This document shows, piece after piece, positions 48,287 through 56,910 of a stretch of 64,000 bases of DNA (position 1 is the stretch's first letter; the number at the start of each line of letters is the position of its first letter). A program made the position numbers and the translations under genes. A model generated the notes under the pieces. The model had not been told where the DNA came from, ran no database searches, and was given only the letters and a program-made list of their open reading frames with translations. This stretch comes from Paracoccus sp. S1E-3 (GTDB lineage: Bacteria > Pseudomonadota > Alphaproteobacteria > Rhodobacterales > Rhodobacteraceae): positions 868,001-932,000 of the forward strand of contig NZ_JACEMU010000004.1 in assembly GCF_013868135.1 (NCBI RefSeq), written 5' to 3'.

Positions 48287-48745
48287 CTAGCCCCGCCCGG
48301 TCGATCCGAAACCGCCGCTGCCGCGCGCGGTCTCGTTCACCGCATGGGTGGGGGTGAAGATCGCCTGCACCACCGGGGCGACGACGATCTGGGCGATGCG
48401 GTCCCCGTGACGGATCACCAGCGGAATATCCGAGAGGTTGATGACGATCACCCCCACCGGGCCGCGATAATCGGCGTCGATCGTGCCCACGCCGTTGACC
48501 AGCGACAGCCCGTCGCGCAGCGCGGCGCCGGAACGGGCGCGGACCTGCACCTCGAACCCCGGCGGGATCTGCATCCTGAGTCCGGTCGGGATCAGACGCC
48601 GCTCCAGCGGGGCCAGGGTGATTTCGGTCCCGCCCAGATCGGCGCGCAGATCGGCACCCGCCGCACCGGCGGTTTCATAGGCGGGCAGCGGCAGATCGGC
48701 GTCGGCCCCCGCATCTTTCAGGATCAGGATTTCGGGCTGCATCAT
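48287..48745 (-). CDS. dut: dUTP diphosphatase
   Basis: 152-residue trimeric dUTPase hydrolysing dUTP to dUMP. All five motifs are visible: AGADLRADL (motif 1), RSGAALRDG (2), GVGTIDADYRGPVGV (3), GDRIAQIVVAPV (4), and RGSGGFGSTGRG (5). MMQPEIL start; the second Met is also possible. Stop is 4 bases before the HesA/ThiF start. A strong terminator sits 15 bases upstream of its start codon. Confidence 0.95.
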   Translation of the reverse strand: MMQPEILILKDAGADADLPLPAYETAGAAGADLRADLGGTEITLAPLERRLIPTGLRMQIPPGFEVQVRARSGAALRDGLSLVNGVGTIDADYRGPVGVIVINLSDIPLVIRHGDRIAQIVVAPVVQAIFTPTHAVNETARGSGGFGSTGRG

Positions 48746-48760
48746 CTGCTCCTCCGCAAG

Positions 48761-48783
48761 AAAAAGGCCGCCCGAGGGCGGCC
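48761..48783 (-). terminator. Intrinsic terminator between infC and dut
   Basis: On the minus strand GGCCGCCC-TC-GGGCGGCC (48766-48783) followed by TTTTTCTT. Ends the infC transcript; overlaps the 5' flank of dut. Confidence 0.87.
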
Positions 48784-48803
48784 CCGTCAGCCTCAGGCGC
48801 CGC

Positions 48804-49346
48804 TTATTTCGGCGCGATCATCATGACCATCTGCCGGCCTTCCAGCTTCGGCATGCTTTCGACCTTGCCGGTCTCGCCCACATCGTCGCGGACGCGGTTC
48901 AGCAGGTCCAGACCCAGATCCTGGTGGGCCATCTCGCGGCCACGGAAACGCAGGGTGACCTTCACCTTGTCGCCCGCTTCCAGGAACTTCATCACGTTGC
49001 GCATCTTGACATCATAGTCATGCGTATCCGTGCCGGGACGGAACTTCACTTCCTTGATGTCGATGATCTTCTGCTTCTTGCGGGCCTCGGCCTCGCGCTT
49101 CTGCTGTTCGTATTTGAACTTGCCCAGATCCATGATCTTGCAAACGGGCGGGGTGGCGTTGGGCGAGATCTCGACGAGGTCCAGACCGGCCTCCTGCGCC
49201 ATCTCAAGCCCACGGGCGGGGGTGACGACGCCGATATTTTCACCATCCGCCCCAATCAGGCGAATCTCGGCGACACGAATACGATCATTGACACGGGGAC
49301 CGGTGTCACGGTTGGGGGGCGGCGCGTTATGCGGACGACGAGCTAT
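48804..49346 (-). CDS. infC: Translation initiation factor IF-3
   Basis: Binds the 30S subunit, keeps subunits apart and checks the start codon. 180 residues. Matches IF-3 in both domains: [24 protein letters not shown] (N-domain), [26 protein letters not shown] (linker), and [44 protein letters not shown]. The best start is an AUA at 49346: it lies 8 bases after AAAGGA and gives the expected N-terminus ([10 protein letters not shown]). No ATG, GTG or TTG lies at that position. Non-canonical starts are the family's own control device. Confidence 0.93.
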   Translation of the reverse strand: MARRPHNAPPPNRDTGPRVNDRIRVAEIRLIGADGENIGVVTPARGLEMAQEAGLDLVEISPNATPPVCKIMDLGKFKYEQQKREAEARKKQKIIDIKEVKFRPGTDTHDYDVKMRNVMKFLEAGDKVKVTLRFRGREMAHQDLGLDLLNRVRDDVGETGKVESMPKLEGRQMVMMIAPK

Positions 49347-49504
49347 GGTTGGATTCCTTTGATAGACTCGGTTGAATGTCGGGCAAAATAAGGTGTTGCG
49401 GGGGCTGATACAACCGGATTTCCCCGGTTTTCGCGCCATCGCGCGGGGTTTTCGCCACGCCGTCATTGTGGCAACAGGGGGCGGAAGGAAACAAAGGGGC
49501 GCCC

Positions 49505-50239
49505 ATGCCAAGGCTGATTGCCGTCATCGTCGCGTTGCTGGCCCTGCTCGGGGCCGGGTGGTGGGGCTGGTCCAACCCCGAATTGCTGCCGGACAGCCTG
49601 CGCGCGCGGCTGCCCGGCGCAGCCCCCGAAGTCGCCGCGACCCGGCCCCCGCTGCGCCCCGCCCCTGCGGTGCCTCTGCCGGCTCCTGCCCCCTCTCCCG
49701 CGCCGGCGGCGCCCCCGCAGGCGCTGACGCCGTCGCCGCAGGATGCGCCGCTGCCGCCCGAAACCGGCAGCGCCATGGCCGCCGAGACCGAGCGCGTGGC
49801 CGAAGCCGCCATCGCCGCCGCCAATGCCCGCGCCGAAGCCCAGGCCCTGGCCCGCGCCGAAGCCGAGGCCCAGCAGGCCGCCAGGGCGAGGCTGTCCGAG
49901 GCTCTGGCCGCGCCGCTCGCCGCCGGGGCCGACCCGGCCGCGATCCGTGCCGCATTGGCCAGCCTGACCGTCCCGACCGACCCGCTGGCCGCCCGGATGC
50001 AGTCCGAACTGGCGGCCGAGATCACCGGGCTGCTTGCGGATGCGGAGGCCGAGGCTGCGGCCGAGGCTCCGACGATACCCGCAGCCCCTGCAGCCGGGAC
50101 CGCCGCTGCCCCTGCGCCGCCGGAAGCCGCAACATCCACCCCGGCCACCGTTACGCCTGCGCCTGCTCCGGTCGCCACGCCGGCGCCTGCCTCCGATGGG
50201 GCGGCATTGGGCGCCCGCATCAGGGACCTGCTGAGGTGA
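49505..50239 (+). CDS. Membrane-anchored Ala/Pro-rich protein, unknown function
   Basis: 244 residues. One N-terminal transmembrane helix ([19 protein letters not shown]), then a Pro-rich region (residues about 50-95), a helical Ala-rich region with [33 protein letters not shown] repeats (about 100-140) and a Pro/Ala C-terminal tail. Resembles TonB/TolA-like or periplasmic spacer proteins in composition only. Its stop overlaps the next gene's GTG start (GTGA). Confidence 0.65.
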   Translation: MPRLIAVIVALLALLGAGWWGWSNPELLPDSLRARLPGAAPEVAATRPPLRPAPAVPLPAPAPSPAPAAPPQALTPSPQDAPLPPETGSAMAAETERVAEAAIAAANARAEAQALARAEAEAQQAARARLSEALAAPLAAGADPAAIRAALASLTVPTDPLAARMQSELAAEITGLLADAEAEAAAEAPTIPAAPAAGTAAAPAPPEAATSTPATVTPAPAPVATPAPASDGAALGARIRDLLR

Positions 50240-51096
50240 GCGCCAGTCTGCGAAACTATCTCGCCGCCCGACCGGAGGAATTGAAGGCCGGCCCGATCGC
50301 GGTGATCCTGTTCGAGGATGAGGTCGAGGTCGCCTCGACGCTGGACCATGCGCTGCGGGCCGGGTTCCGCACCGTGCTTGCGCTGTCGCCCGAACCGCTG
50401 GCGCTGGAGATCCCGCGCGAACGCGTTCAGCCGCTGATCTTCGACACGCGCCGCCCCGATGCGCATGTCAACGCCGTCAATGCCGTCAATGACGCTGTGC
50501 CGCCGGGGACTTGGCTGTATTATGGCTATAACGCCGAATACCTGTTCTATCCCTTCTCCGAGCAGCGGCGCGTCGGCGAAATGCTGGCCTTCCATACCGA
50601 GGAGCGGCGCGCCTCGATGCTGGCCTATGTGGTCGACCTCTATGCGCCCGACCTGCGGCAGTTCCCCGATGCGGTCAGCGTCGAACATGCCATGTTCGAC
50701 CGCACCGGATATTACGCGCTGGGACGCAAGGATGCCGATGGCCTGCTGCTGGACCGGCAGCTGGATTTTCACGGCGGTCTGCGCTGGCGGTTCGAGGAAT
50801 ACCTGCCCGAGGATCGCCGCCGGATCGACCGCATCGCCCTGTTCCGCGCCCGTGCCGGTCTGCGCCTGCTGTCCGATCACCGCTTCAACGTCGAGGAATA
50901 CAACACCTATTCCTGCCCGTGGCATCATAATCTGACCGCCGCCATCGCCTCGTTCCGGGTCGCCAAGGCGCTGATGCGCAACCCCGGTTCGCGCGACGAG
51001 ATCGCCAGCTTCGTCTGCCGCAACTCGCATGAGTTTCGCTGGAACGCGCAGCAGCTGATGGATCTCGGCCTGATGGAGCCCGGCCAGTGGTTCTGA
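50236..51096 (+). CDS. Probable glycosyltransferase family 2-like protein
   Basis: 286 residues with a GTG start coupled to the upstream gene. It begins LRNYLAARPEELKAGPIAVILFEDEVEVASTLDHALRAGF, compatible with a GT-A nucleotide-binding strand; the rest is less conserved but includes YYGYNAEYLFYPFSEQRRVGEMLAFHTEERR and EYNTYSCPWHHNLT. I recognise it as a Rhodobacteraceae protein found by infC and fabA and annotated as a glycosyltransferase; a DXD motif is not clear, so enzymatic activity is uncertain. Confidence 0.5.
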   Translation: MSASLRNYLAARPEELKAGPIAVILFEDEVEVASTLDHALRAGFRTVLALSPEPLALEIPRERVQPLIFDTRRPDAHVNAVNAVNDAVPPGTWLYYGYNAEYLFYPFSEQRRVGEMLAFHTEERRASMLAYVVDLYAPDLRQFPDAVSVEHAMFDRTGYYALGRKDADGLLLDRQLDFHGGLRWRFEEYLPEDRRRIDRIALFRARAGLRLLSDHRFNVEEYNTYSCPWHHNLTAAIASFRVAKALMRNPGSRDEIASFVCRNSHEFRWNAQQLMDLGLMEPGQWF

Positions 51097-51240
51097 CGCC
51101 GGCCCGGCCGCGCGGCTTGCGGGATGGCCGCGCGATGTCTAGATAGGGCCGAAATCCGGGTGACCATCCGTCAACGCGCGGACGCACCTCATCACTCAGC
51201 GGGCTGACGGCCCCGGCAACAAGGAAGGTTCCCCCCACCG

Positions 51241-51750
51241 ATGGCGATGCAGAAGACGCAATTCGACAAGGACGATCTGCTGGCCTGTGCGCGCGGCGAT
51301 CTGTTCGGTCCCGGCAATGCGCAACTGCCCGAACCGCCGATGCTGATGATGGACCGCATCACCGAGATTTCCGAGGATGGCGGCTTGCACGGCAAGGGCC
51401 ATGTTGTCGCCGAATTCGACATCACCCCCGACCTGTGGTTCTTCGCCTGCCACTTCCCCGGCAACCCGATCATGCCGGGCTGTCTGGGTCTGGACGGGTT
51501 GTGGCAGCTGACCGGCTTCAACCTCGGCTGGCGCGAATGGAAGGGCCGCGGCTATGCCCTGGGCGTGGGCGAGGTCAAGCTGACCGGCATGGTTCGCCCC
51601 GACCGCAAGCTACTGACCTACAAGGTCGACTTCACCAAGGCGGTGCAGACCCGCCGGCTGACCATGGGCGTGGCCGATGGCATCGTCGAGGCCGATGGCG
51701 AGGTGATCTATCAGGTCAAGGACATGAAGGTCGCGCTGTCCGAAAGCTGA
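51241..51750 (+). CDS. fabA: 3-hydroxydecanoyl-ACP dehydratase/isomerase
   Basis: Makes the cis double bond of anaerobic unsaturated fatty-acid synthesis. 169 residues. Active-site H71 and D85 are in [39 protein letters not shown] and [11 protein letters not shown] are also typical. Its usual partner fabB (and fabI) normally lies directly downstream in this family but is absent here: a dispersed repeat and a catabolic island follow instead. Confidence 0.97.
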   Translation: MAMQKTQFDKDDLLACARGDLFGPGNAQLPEPPMLMMDRITEISEDGGLHGKGHVVAEFDITPDLWFFACHFPGNPIMPGCLGLDGLWQLTGFNLGWREWKGRGYALGVGEVKLTGMVRPDRKLLTYKVDFTKAVQTRRLTMGVADGIVEADGEVIYQVKDMKVALSES

Positions 51751-51766
51751 GATGTCGGGTCAAGGG

Positions 51767-51818
51767 GGCGCTGCCCCCTCGCGCCGCTGGCGCTCACCCC
51801 CGGGATATTTGGGCCAGA
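51767..51818. repeat. Dispersed intergenic repeat, copy 2
   Basis: Positions 51796-51818 equal the reverse complement of 34202-34224 (23 identical bases). Nearby, AGGGGGC-GCT-GCCCCCT (51763-51779) is the equivalent dyad. It lies just after fabA, at the start of the catabolic island. Confidence 0.75.
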
Positions 51819-51852
51819 ATGAAAAGGGGTCGCCGGTCGGACGGCCCTTTTT

Positions 51853-52497
51853 TCATGGCGCGATGAGGACGTTCCGCAGCGCTGCGCGGCCTTCGGTCCG
51901 GGCGGCGCGAATGGCGGCATCGAGGGCCGGGCGCAGCTGCTCGGGCTGCTCGACGCGGGCGGTGAAGGCGCGGCTGGCCGCGGCGGTTTCGCAGAAATCA
52001 GGGCTGGGGCCGAGCGAGGTCAGCGGCATGACGTTGGCGCGCGCCGCTGCGCCTTCGGGATAGCGGGCCGCCACCGATTGGCGCACCGCGCCCTATTCGT
52101 CATTGTCCAGCACGATGACGAGCACCGGCAGCCCAAGCGCCTCGGCCACCTGATGGCAGGCGGTGGGATTGACGAAGATATAGCTGCCATCGCCGAGCGT
52201 GGCGATGCAGCGCCGGTCCGGGTCGGCCAATTGCGCGCCCATGGCCGCCGGGAAGGAGCAGCCGAGGGCGCCGGAATGGGGTTCCTGAAACCACGAGCAG
52301 CGCTTCGGCCTCGGCGATCCATTCCGCCAGCGTGGCGATCTGGCCCCGATCCGGGGCGATCATGGTCGGACGGATGGTGGTGGGGTCCGCCAGCCCCTCG
52401 GCGGGCAATCAGTGCCGGAATTGGCAAAGACATAGTCCACGCCAAGCGCCTTCAGGCGGGGGAAGATGGCGCCCCCGGCGGTGATCGTCGCGGTCAT
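51853..52497 (-). pseudogene. Decayed thiamine-diphosphate-dependent enzyme (acetolactate synthase-like)
   Basis: The minus strand holds fragments of a TPP enzyme in the right order but in different frames. N-terminal piece: MTATITAGGAIFPRLKALG, VDYVFANSGTD (52497 to about 52405). Middle-domain piece: RPTMIAPDRGQIATLAEWIA, EAEALLVVSG (about 52405-52285). C-terminal piece: GCSFPAAMGAQLADP, TLGDGSYIFVN (TPP motif GDG), VLVIVLDNDE, then TAG at 52093-52095 where Trp (TGG) is expected, then GAVRQSVAARYPEG to the end at 51853. A normal gene would be about 1.6 kb; this is 645 bases, so two internal deletions plus a nonsense codon have destroyed it. It follows dctM by 4 bases. Confidence 0.82.
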
Positions 52498-52501
52498 CGG
52501 C

Positions 52502-53866
52502 TCATCCCCCCGTCAGCAGATGCGGCAGGGCGAGCGTGATGGCCGGGATGGCCAGCAGCAGCGCCACCCGCAGCAGTTCAGCGGCGAAGAACGGCAGCAC
52601 GCCCTTGAAGGTCTCGATCATCGGCACATCCCTGGCGAGGCTGGAGATGATGAAGACGTTCATGCCCACGGGGGGCGTGATCAGCCCCAGTTCCACCACC
52701 ACCAGAGCGAGAATGCCGAACCAGATCTTCAGGTCGTCGGTGCTCATCCCGAAGCCCGCACCTTCGGCACTGGTCTGGTAGAGGCCGCCGTTCAGTTCCA
52801 GCAGCATCGGCCAGAAGAAGGGGATCACCAGCAGGATCATCGACAGGCTGTCCATCAGGCAGCCCAGCAGGATCAGCGCGATCAGGATCACCACCATCAC
52901 CGCCATCGGCGCCATGCCACTTTCGGCGATCCAGGCCGCGGCCTGCTGAGGCAGACCCACGCGGGACATGAAGATCTTCATCAGTTCGGCCCCGAGCAGG
53001 ATCAGATAGATCATCCCCGAGGAGCGCGCCGTGGCCTTCAGCGCCCCGATCAGCCGAGGCCCGTTCAGGCTGCGCGTCAACGCGCCATAGATGGCGACCA
53101 GCAGCACGCCGATGGCGGCGGCGGGGGTGGGATTGAACAGCCCCGTATAGATCCCGCCCAGCACCAGCCCGAAGATCACCATCACCGGCAGCAGCCCCAG
53201 CGTGGCCGAGATGAACTCCGCCCGGCTGGAGACGCCGCCGCGTGGGCCGGCCTCGGGGCGGAGGCGGACGTATATGGCGATGGTCAGGATGAACAGCAGC
53301 ACCGCGAGGATGCCCGGCAAAAGGGCGGCGGCGAACATGGTGACGATATTCGCCTCGACCATGACCGCATAGACGATCAGCACAACCGAGGGCGGGATCA
53401 GGATGCCCAGCACGCCCCCCGCCGCCAGCGAACCGGTCGCCAGCGCCGGCGAGTAGTTGTAGCGGCGCAGCTCCGGCAGGGCGACCTTGCCCATGGTCGA
53501 GGCGGTGGCCAGCGACGACCCGCAGACCGCGCCGAAGCCCGCGCAGCCGGCGATGGCGGCCATGGCGGTGCCGCCGCGCATCCAGCCGAGCCACGCATTG
53601 GCGCCCCGGAACAGCGCCTGGCTGAGGCCTGCGACCGTCGCCAGTTCGCCCATCAGGATGAACATCGGCACAATCGACAGATCGTAGACCGAGAACTGGC
53701 CGTAGGCGAGCGTCTTCAGCTGGCTCAGCAGCAGGGCCGGCCCGTTCAGCAGCATGATGCCGCCACCGCCGACGAGGATCATCGAATAGGCGATGGGCAT
53801 GCGGATGGCGATCAGCGCCACCAGCAGGATCAGCGCGGCGACGCCGAGGGTGACGGGATCGCTCAT
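52502..53866 (-). CDS. dctM: TRAP transporter large permease DctM
   Basis: 454 residues, about 12 hydrophobic segments, the channel subunit of a tripartite ATP-independent periplasmic transporter. Family features are VYDLSIVPMFILMGELA, CAGFGAVCGSSLATASTMGKVALPEL, GILIPPSVVLIVYAV, LLGCLMDSLSMILLVIPFFWPM and GLITPPVGMNVFII. The start overlaps the dctQ stop (ATGA). Uses the Na+ or H+ gradient to import an acidic substrate. Confidence 0.94.
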   Translation of the reverse strand: MSDPVTLGVAALILLVALIAIRMPIAYSMILVGGGGIMLLNGPALLLSQLKTLAYGQFSVYDLSIVPMFILMGELATVAGLSQALFRGANAWLGWMRGGTAMAAIAGCAGFGAVCGSSLATASTMGKVALPELRRYNYSPALATGSLAAGGVLGILIPPSVVLIVYAVMVEANIVTMFAAALLPGILAVLLFILTIAIYVRLRPEAGPRGGVSSRAEFISATLGLLPVMVIFGLVLGGIYTGLFNPTPAAAIGVLLVAIYGALTRSLNGPRLIGALKATARSSGMIYLILLGAELMKIFMSRVGLPQQAAAWIAESGMAPMAVMVVILIALILLGCLMDSLSMILLVIPFFWPMLLELNGGLYQTSAEGAGFGMSTDDLKIWFGILALVVVELGLITPPVGMNVFIISSLARDVPMIETFKGVLPFFAAELLRVALLLAIPAITLALPHLLTGG

Positions 53867-54369
53867 CCGCGGGCCTCGCGCAGATCTTCGAGGAAGGTCA
53901 GCGCCGAGGTCGCCACCAGCAGCAGCAGCGAGGCGAGGATCGGCAGATAGGCCCACCAGATCGGGATCTGCAGGATCGCCGTGCTTGCGTTATAATCGCG
54001 CTGATCGACCATGCCGGGATACATCCGCCACAGCAGCAGGCACCCGAAGCCGAAGGCCACCAGCGATGCCAGCGCCCGCAACCCGGCCACCACGCGCGGG
54101 CTGGCGCGGGCGGTGAAGATGTCGGCGGTGACATTGGCATCGGTCAGCTGGCAATAGGGCAGGAAGGCGAAGACGGCGATGGCCACGCCCATTTCGGTCA
54201 GTTCGAAATCGCCCGAGAAGGACGCCCCGAACAGCGCGCCCAGCACGCTGACGGCGTTGACCGCCACCACCGCCAGCAGCAGGAAGCCGCCGAGGATCGC
54301 CCAGCCCGTGGCCGCGCGGGCGATCAGGGCGGCAGGGCCGCTGCGGCCCCCGGCTTCCTCGGCGAACAT
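53863..54369 (-). CDS. dctQ: TRAP transporter small permease DctQ
   Basis: 168 residues with four transmembrane helices: WAILGGFLLLAVVAVNAV, ELTEMGVAIAVFAFLPYCQL, ALASLVAFGFGCLLLWRMY, WAYLPILASLLLLVATSALTFL. The pattern ELTEMGVAIAVFAFLPYCQ...NVTADIF is the DctQ signature. Its start overlaps the last base of dctP (TGATG). Confidence 0.9.
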   Translation of the reverse strand: MFAEEAGGRSGPAALIARAATGWAILGGFLLLAVVAVNAVSVLGALFGASFSGDFELTEMGVAIAVFAFLPYCQLTDANVTADIFTARASPRVVAGLRALASLVAFGFGCLLLWRMYPGMVDQRDYNASTAILQIPIWWAYLPILASLLLLVATSALTFLEDLREARG

Positions 54370-55424
54370 CACTGCGCCGCCGCGGCCGTGGCGTTTTTCG
54401 CGATCGCCGCGCGCGCGGTGGCGACGAGCGCCGCGCCGTCGATGCCCTGCGGCGCGACCTCCTGGACCCAGCGGTCGACCACCGGTTCCAGCTTGACGCG
54501 GAAGGCCTCGGTTTCTTCGGGCGTCAGCGTGATATGGGTGTTGCCACTGTCGACCGCGATCTTGATGCCGCGCTCGTCGATGTCGCGCCAGATCTTGCCC
54601 ACCTCGACCAGCCAGTCGCGGTCCGAGGCGTCGCGGAACGCCTTCTGCACGTCTTCGGGCAGGCTGTCCCAGCGGGCCTTGTTCATCGACACCTGGAAGA
54701 TCGAGGTGCCGAAGCGGGTCTTGTCGGCGCCCTCGATCTGGAACTGGGTCTGATCCTGGATCTTCAGCGCCGGAATGATCTCCCACGGGATCAGCGCGCC
54801 GTCGACGACGCCCTTGGACAGCGCCAGCGGCAAATCGGGGACCGGCATCGAGACCGGGGTGGCGCCGAGCGCCTCGATCACCCAAGCGCCGGTGCGGGTG
54901 GGAATGCGCAGCTTCATCCCGGCGAGGTCTTCGGGCGTGCGGATCTCTTTCGACACCGTCTGGATCCCCTGACCGGCATGGCTGTGCAGGAACATCGGCT
55001 CGACGCCCTTGTATTCCTCGGCCAGTTGGTCGGGATAGATATCCGCCAGCGCCAGATTGGCCGCAACCGGATCGTTGAGATAGACGAAGGGCAGTTCCAT
55101 CACCTCGGTCCGGGGGAACAGGCCGGGGGTATAGCCGTTAAGCGTCCAGACGAGGTCGACCACGCCGTCACGGACCTGATTGATGAGTTCGGGCGGCCGC
55201 CCGCCCAGCGTCATGGAGGGGTAGATCTCGATCTTCACCTTGCCGCCGGAATTTTCCTCGACCCGCTTGGCCCAGGGTTCCAGCATGTCCTTCTGCGCCG
55301 GCGATTCCGCGCCCAGGAAATGGTGCAGCTTGAAGACATATTCCTGCGCCAGCACCGCGTCGGCGGTGAAGATCGTCCCCAGCATGACCGCGCCCGCGGC
55401 CAATGTCGTTTTCAGCTTCAGCAT
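54369..55424 (-). CDS. dctP: TRAP transporter substrate-binding protein DctP
   Basis: 351 residues. Signal peptide ending TADAVLAQ|EYVFKL. DctP-family features: HHFLGAESPAQKDMLEPWAKRVEENSGGKVKIEIYPSMTLGG, RTPEDLAGMKLRIPTRTGAWVIEALGATPVSMP (conserved substrate-carboxylate Arg in the RIPTR segment), and the hinge helix. The Arg that pairs with the ligand carboxylate predicts a mono- or dicarboxylic acid. Shine-Dalgarno GGGAGG. About 178 bases separate it from the enzyme genes upstream, so it probably has its own promoter. Confidence 0.93.
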   Translation of the reverse strand: MLKLKTTLAAGAVMLGTIFTADAVLAQEYVFKLHHFLGAESPAQKDMLEPWAKRVEENSGGKVKIEIYPSMTLGGRPPELINQVRDGVVDLVWTLNGYTPGLFPRTEVMELPFVYLNDPVAANLALADIYPDQLAEEYKGVEPMFLHSHAGQGIQTVSKEIRTPEDLAGMKLRIPTRTGAWVIEALGATPVSMPVPDLPLALSKGVVDGALIPWEIIPALKIQDQTQFQIEGADKTRFGTSIFQVSMNKARWDSLPEDVQKAFRDASDRDWLVEVGKIWRDIDERGIKIAVDSGNTHITLTPEETEAFRVKLEPVVDRWVQEVAPQGIDGAALVATARAAIAKNATAAAAQ

Positions 55425-55602
55425 GATGTTCCTCCCTTTTTCTGTTATCCGGCACATGGATCGCTGTCCCGGCCGCGGCAGAGGGCGGACGTTGATCCGG
55501 CGCCGATCCTTCTCCCCTGCCCGACGCTATACGGAATTGCGGCACAGAAAATGCACTTATCACGCAGAAAGCTGGCCTCCTGCGATATTTTCCGCGGGCG
55601 CG
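55425..55602. promoter_or_regulatory. Gap between enzyme genes and dctP, probable dctP promoter
   Basis: 178 bases. A TATAGC sequence (minus strand, about 55526-55531) with a weak -35 about 17 bases upstream is the best promoter by eye. No clear terminator or dyad seen. Confidence 0.3.
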
Positions 55603-56910
55603 TCAGCCGGGGCTGCCCAGAAGCGCCGAAAACCGTGCCATGTCGGGCACGTCCGGCAAGGCGCGCGCGGCCTGCCACAGTGCCTCCGCCCTGCCCGCCC
55701 CCAGCAGGCTGACGGCTTTTGCGCGCAGGCGCGTCTCGATCAGTTCCGGCGCCAGGCGCCCGGCGAGGTCGTGGCGCGCGGTCACGCTGCCGGTGCCCGA
55801 ATCGATGGTCACCACGGCCTCGGTATCGCGCAGCGCGCGATCCCCGATCACCTCGACCCGGTCGCGCAGGGCGATCAGATCGGGCCGGGCGGCGGTCTCG
55901 GCGCTGTAGGATGCCAGTGCGGCAGTATCGACGCCGGCCAGCCGCATGGCGGCGGTCAGCCGATAGCTGAACTTGGCCTGAAGCCCGGTCTCGGGCGCGG
56001 CTTGGTTGCAGACATCCAGCCAGCGCGGCTGGGTGCGTATCCGCACCCGCGAGATGTGGTCCGGGTCCAGCGGCATCAGGCTGCCCACGGCCTCCAGCAT
56101 GGCATGCAGCCCGTGACAGCAGGCGTGGAACTTATAGGAAATGCCGGGAAAGACCCATTCGGTCCCCAGCCCCGCGAAGGCATCATCCAGGGCGCTTCCG
56201 GCATGGGTCGGGCCGAAACCCTGCGCGCCCTCGATGGCGAGGGGCGCGGACTCCGCCCCGGCCTGCGCCAGCAGCGCGGCGGTCACGCCGGTCTCGGCGG
56301 CGAAGCCCGCATTCAGGGGCTTGCCCATGGTGCCGAACTGGCTTTTCAAGCCCGCCGCCCGCGTCGCTGTCAGCGCCAGGGCCTGCGCCATGGTGGCGCG
56401 GTCCAGCCCCAGCAGGCGCCCCGCCGCCGCCGCCGCGCCGAATGCGCCCGAGGTGCCGGTCTGGTGAAACCCGGCCTCGTAATGCGACCGGCCAAGCCAC
56501 GCGCCCACCCGGCAGGCTGTTTCCAGCCCAACCGTCAGAGCGTCCAGAAAATCCGCGCCGCTGGCACCTTGCGCTTCGGCGACCGCCAGCGCGGCGGGGA
56601 TCACCGCGACGCTGGGATGGCCGATATGCAGGAAATGGGTGTCGTCGTAATCCAGCGCGTGGCTGGTCGCGCCGTTCGCCAAGGCTGCCGCACGCGCGGC
56701 CGCGCGCCCACCGCCGATGACCGCGGCCACCCCCAGGCCGCCGCTGTCCTCCTGCGCCATTTGGCGGGCGGCACGGGCCACGGGTTCATCCACGCCTGCC
56801 AGACCGACCGCCGCCCAATCGGCCAGCGAAAAGCCCACGAAGCGGCGCATCTGCGCATCCGCGGTGACGGGCGCGGTGGCAAAGGCCGCCAGCATCTCGG
56901 CAAGGGTCAT
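55603..56910 (-). CDS. MmgE/PrpD family protein
   Basis: 435 residues. Recognised by HALDYDDTHFLHIGHPSVAVIPAALAVAE (conserved DDT...H), GRSHYEAGFHQTGTSGAFGAAAAAGRLLGL, GTMGKPLNAGFAAETGV and SYKFHACCHGLHAMLEA. The family includes 2-methylcitrate dehydratase, cis-aconitate decarboxylase and iminodisuccinate epimerase. In this operon, a (de)hydratase, isomerase or decarboxylase step on a tricarboxylate or dicarboxylate is likely. Start overlaps the acyl-CoA dehydrogenase stop (ATGA). Confidence 0.88.
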   Translation of the reverse strand: MTLAEMLAAFATAPVTADAQMRRFVGFSLADWAAVGLAGVDEPVARAARQMAQEDSGGLGVAAVIGGGRAAARAAALANGATSHALDYDDTHFLHIGHPSVAVIPAALAVAEAQGASGADFLDALTVGLETACRVGAWLGRSHYEAGFHQTGTSGAFGAAAAAGRLLGLDRATMAQALALTATRAAGLKSQFGTMGKPLNAGFAAETGVTAALLAQAGAESAPLAIEGAQGFGPTHAGSALDDAFAGLGTEWVFPGISYKFHACCHGLHAMLEAVGSLMPLDPDHISRVRIRTQPRWLDVCNQAAPETGLQAKFSYRLTAAMRLAGVDTAALASYSAETAARPDLIALRDRVEVIGDRALRDTEAVVTIDSGTGSVTARHDLAGRLAPELIETRLRAKAVSLLGAGRAEALWQAARALPDVPDMARFSALLGSPG

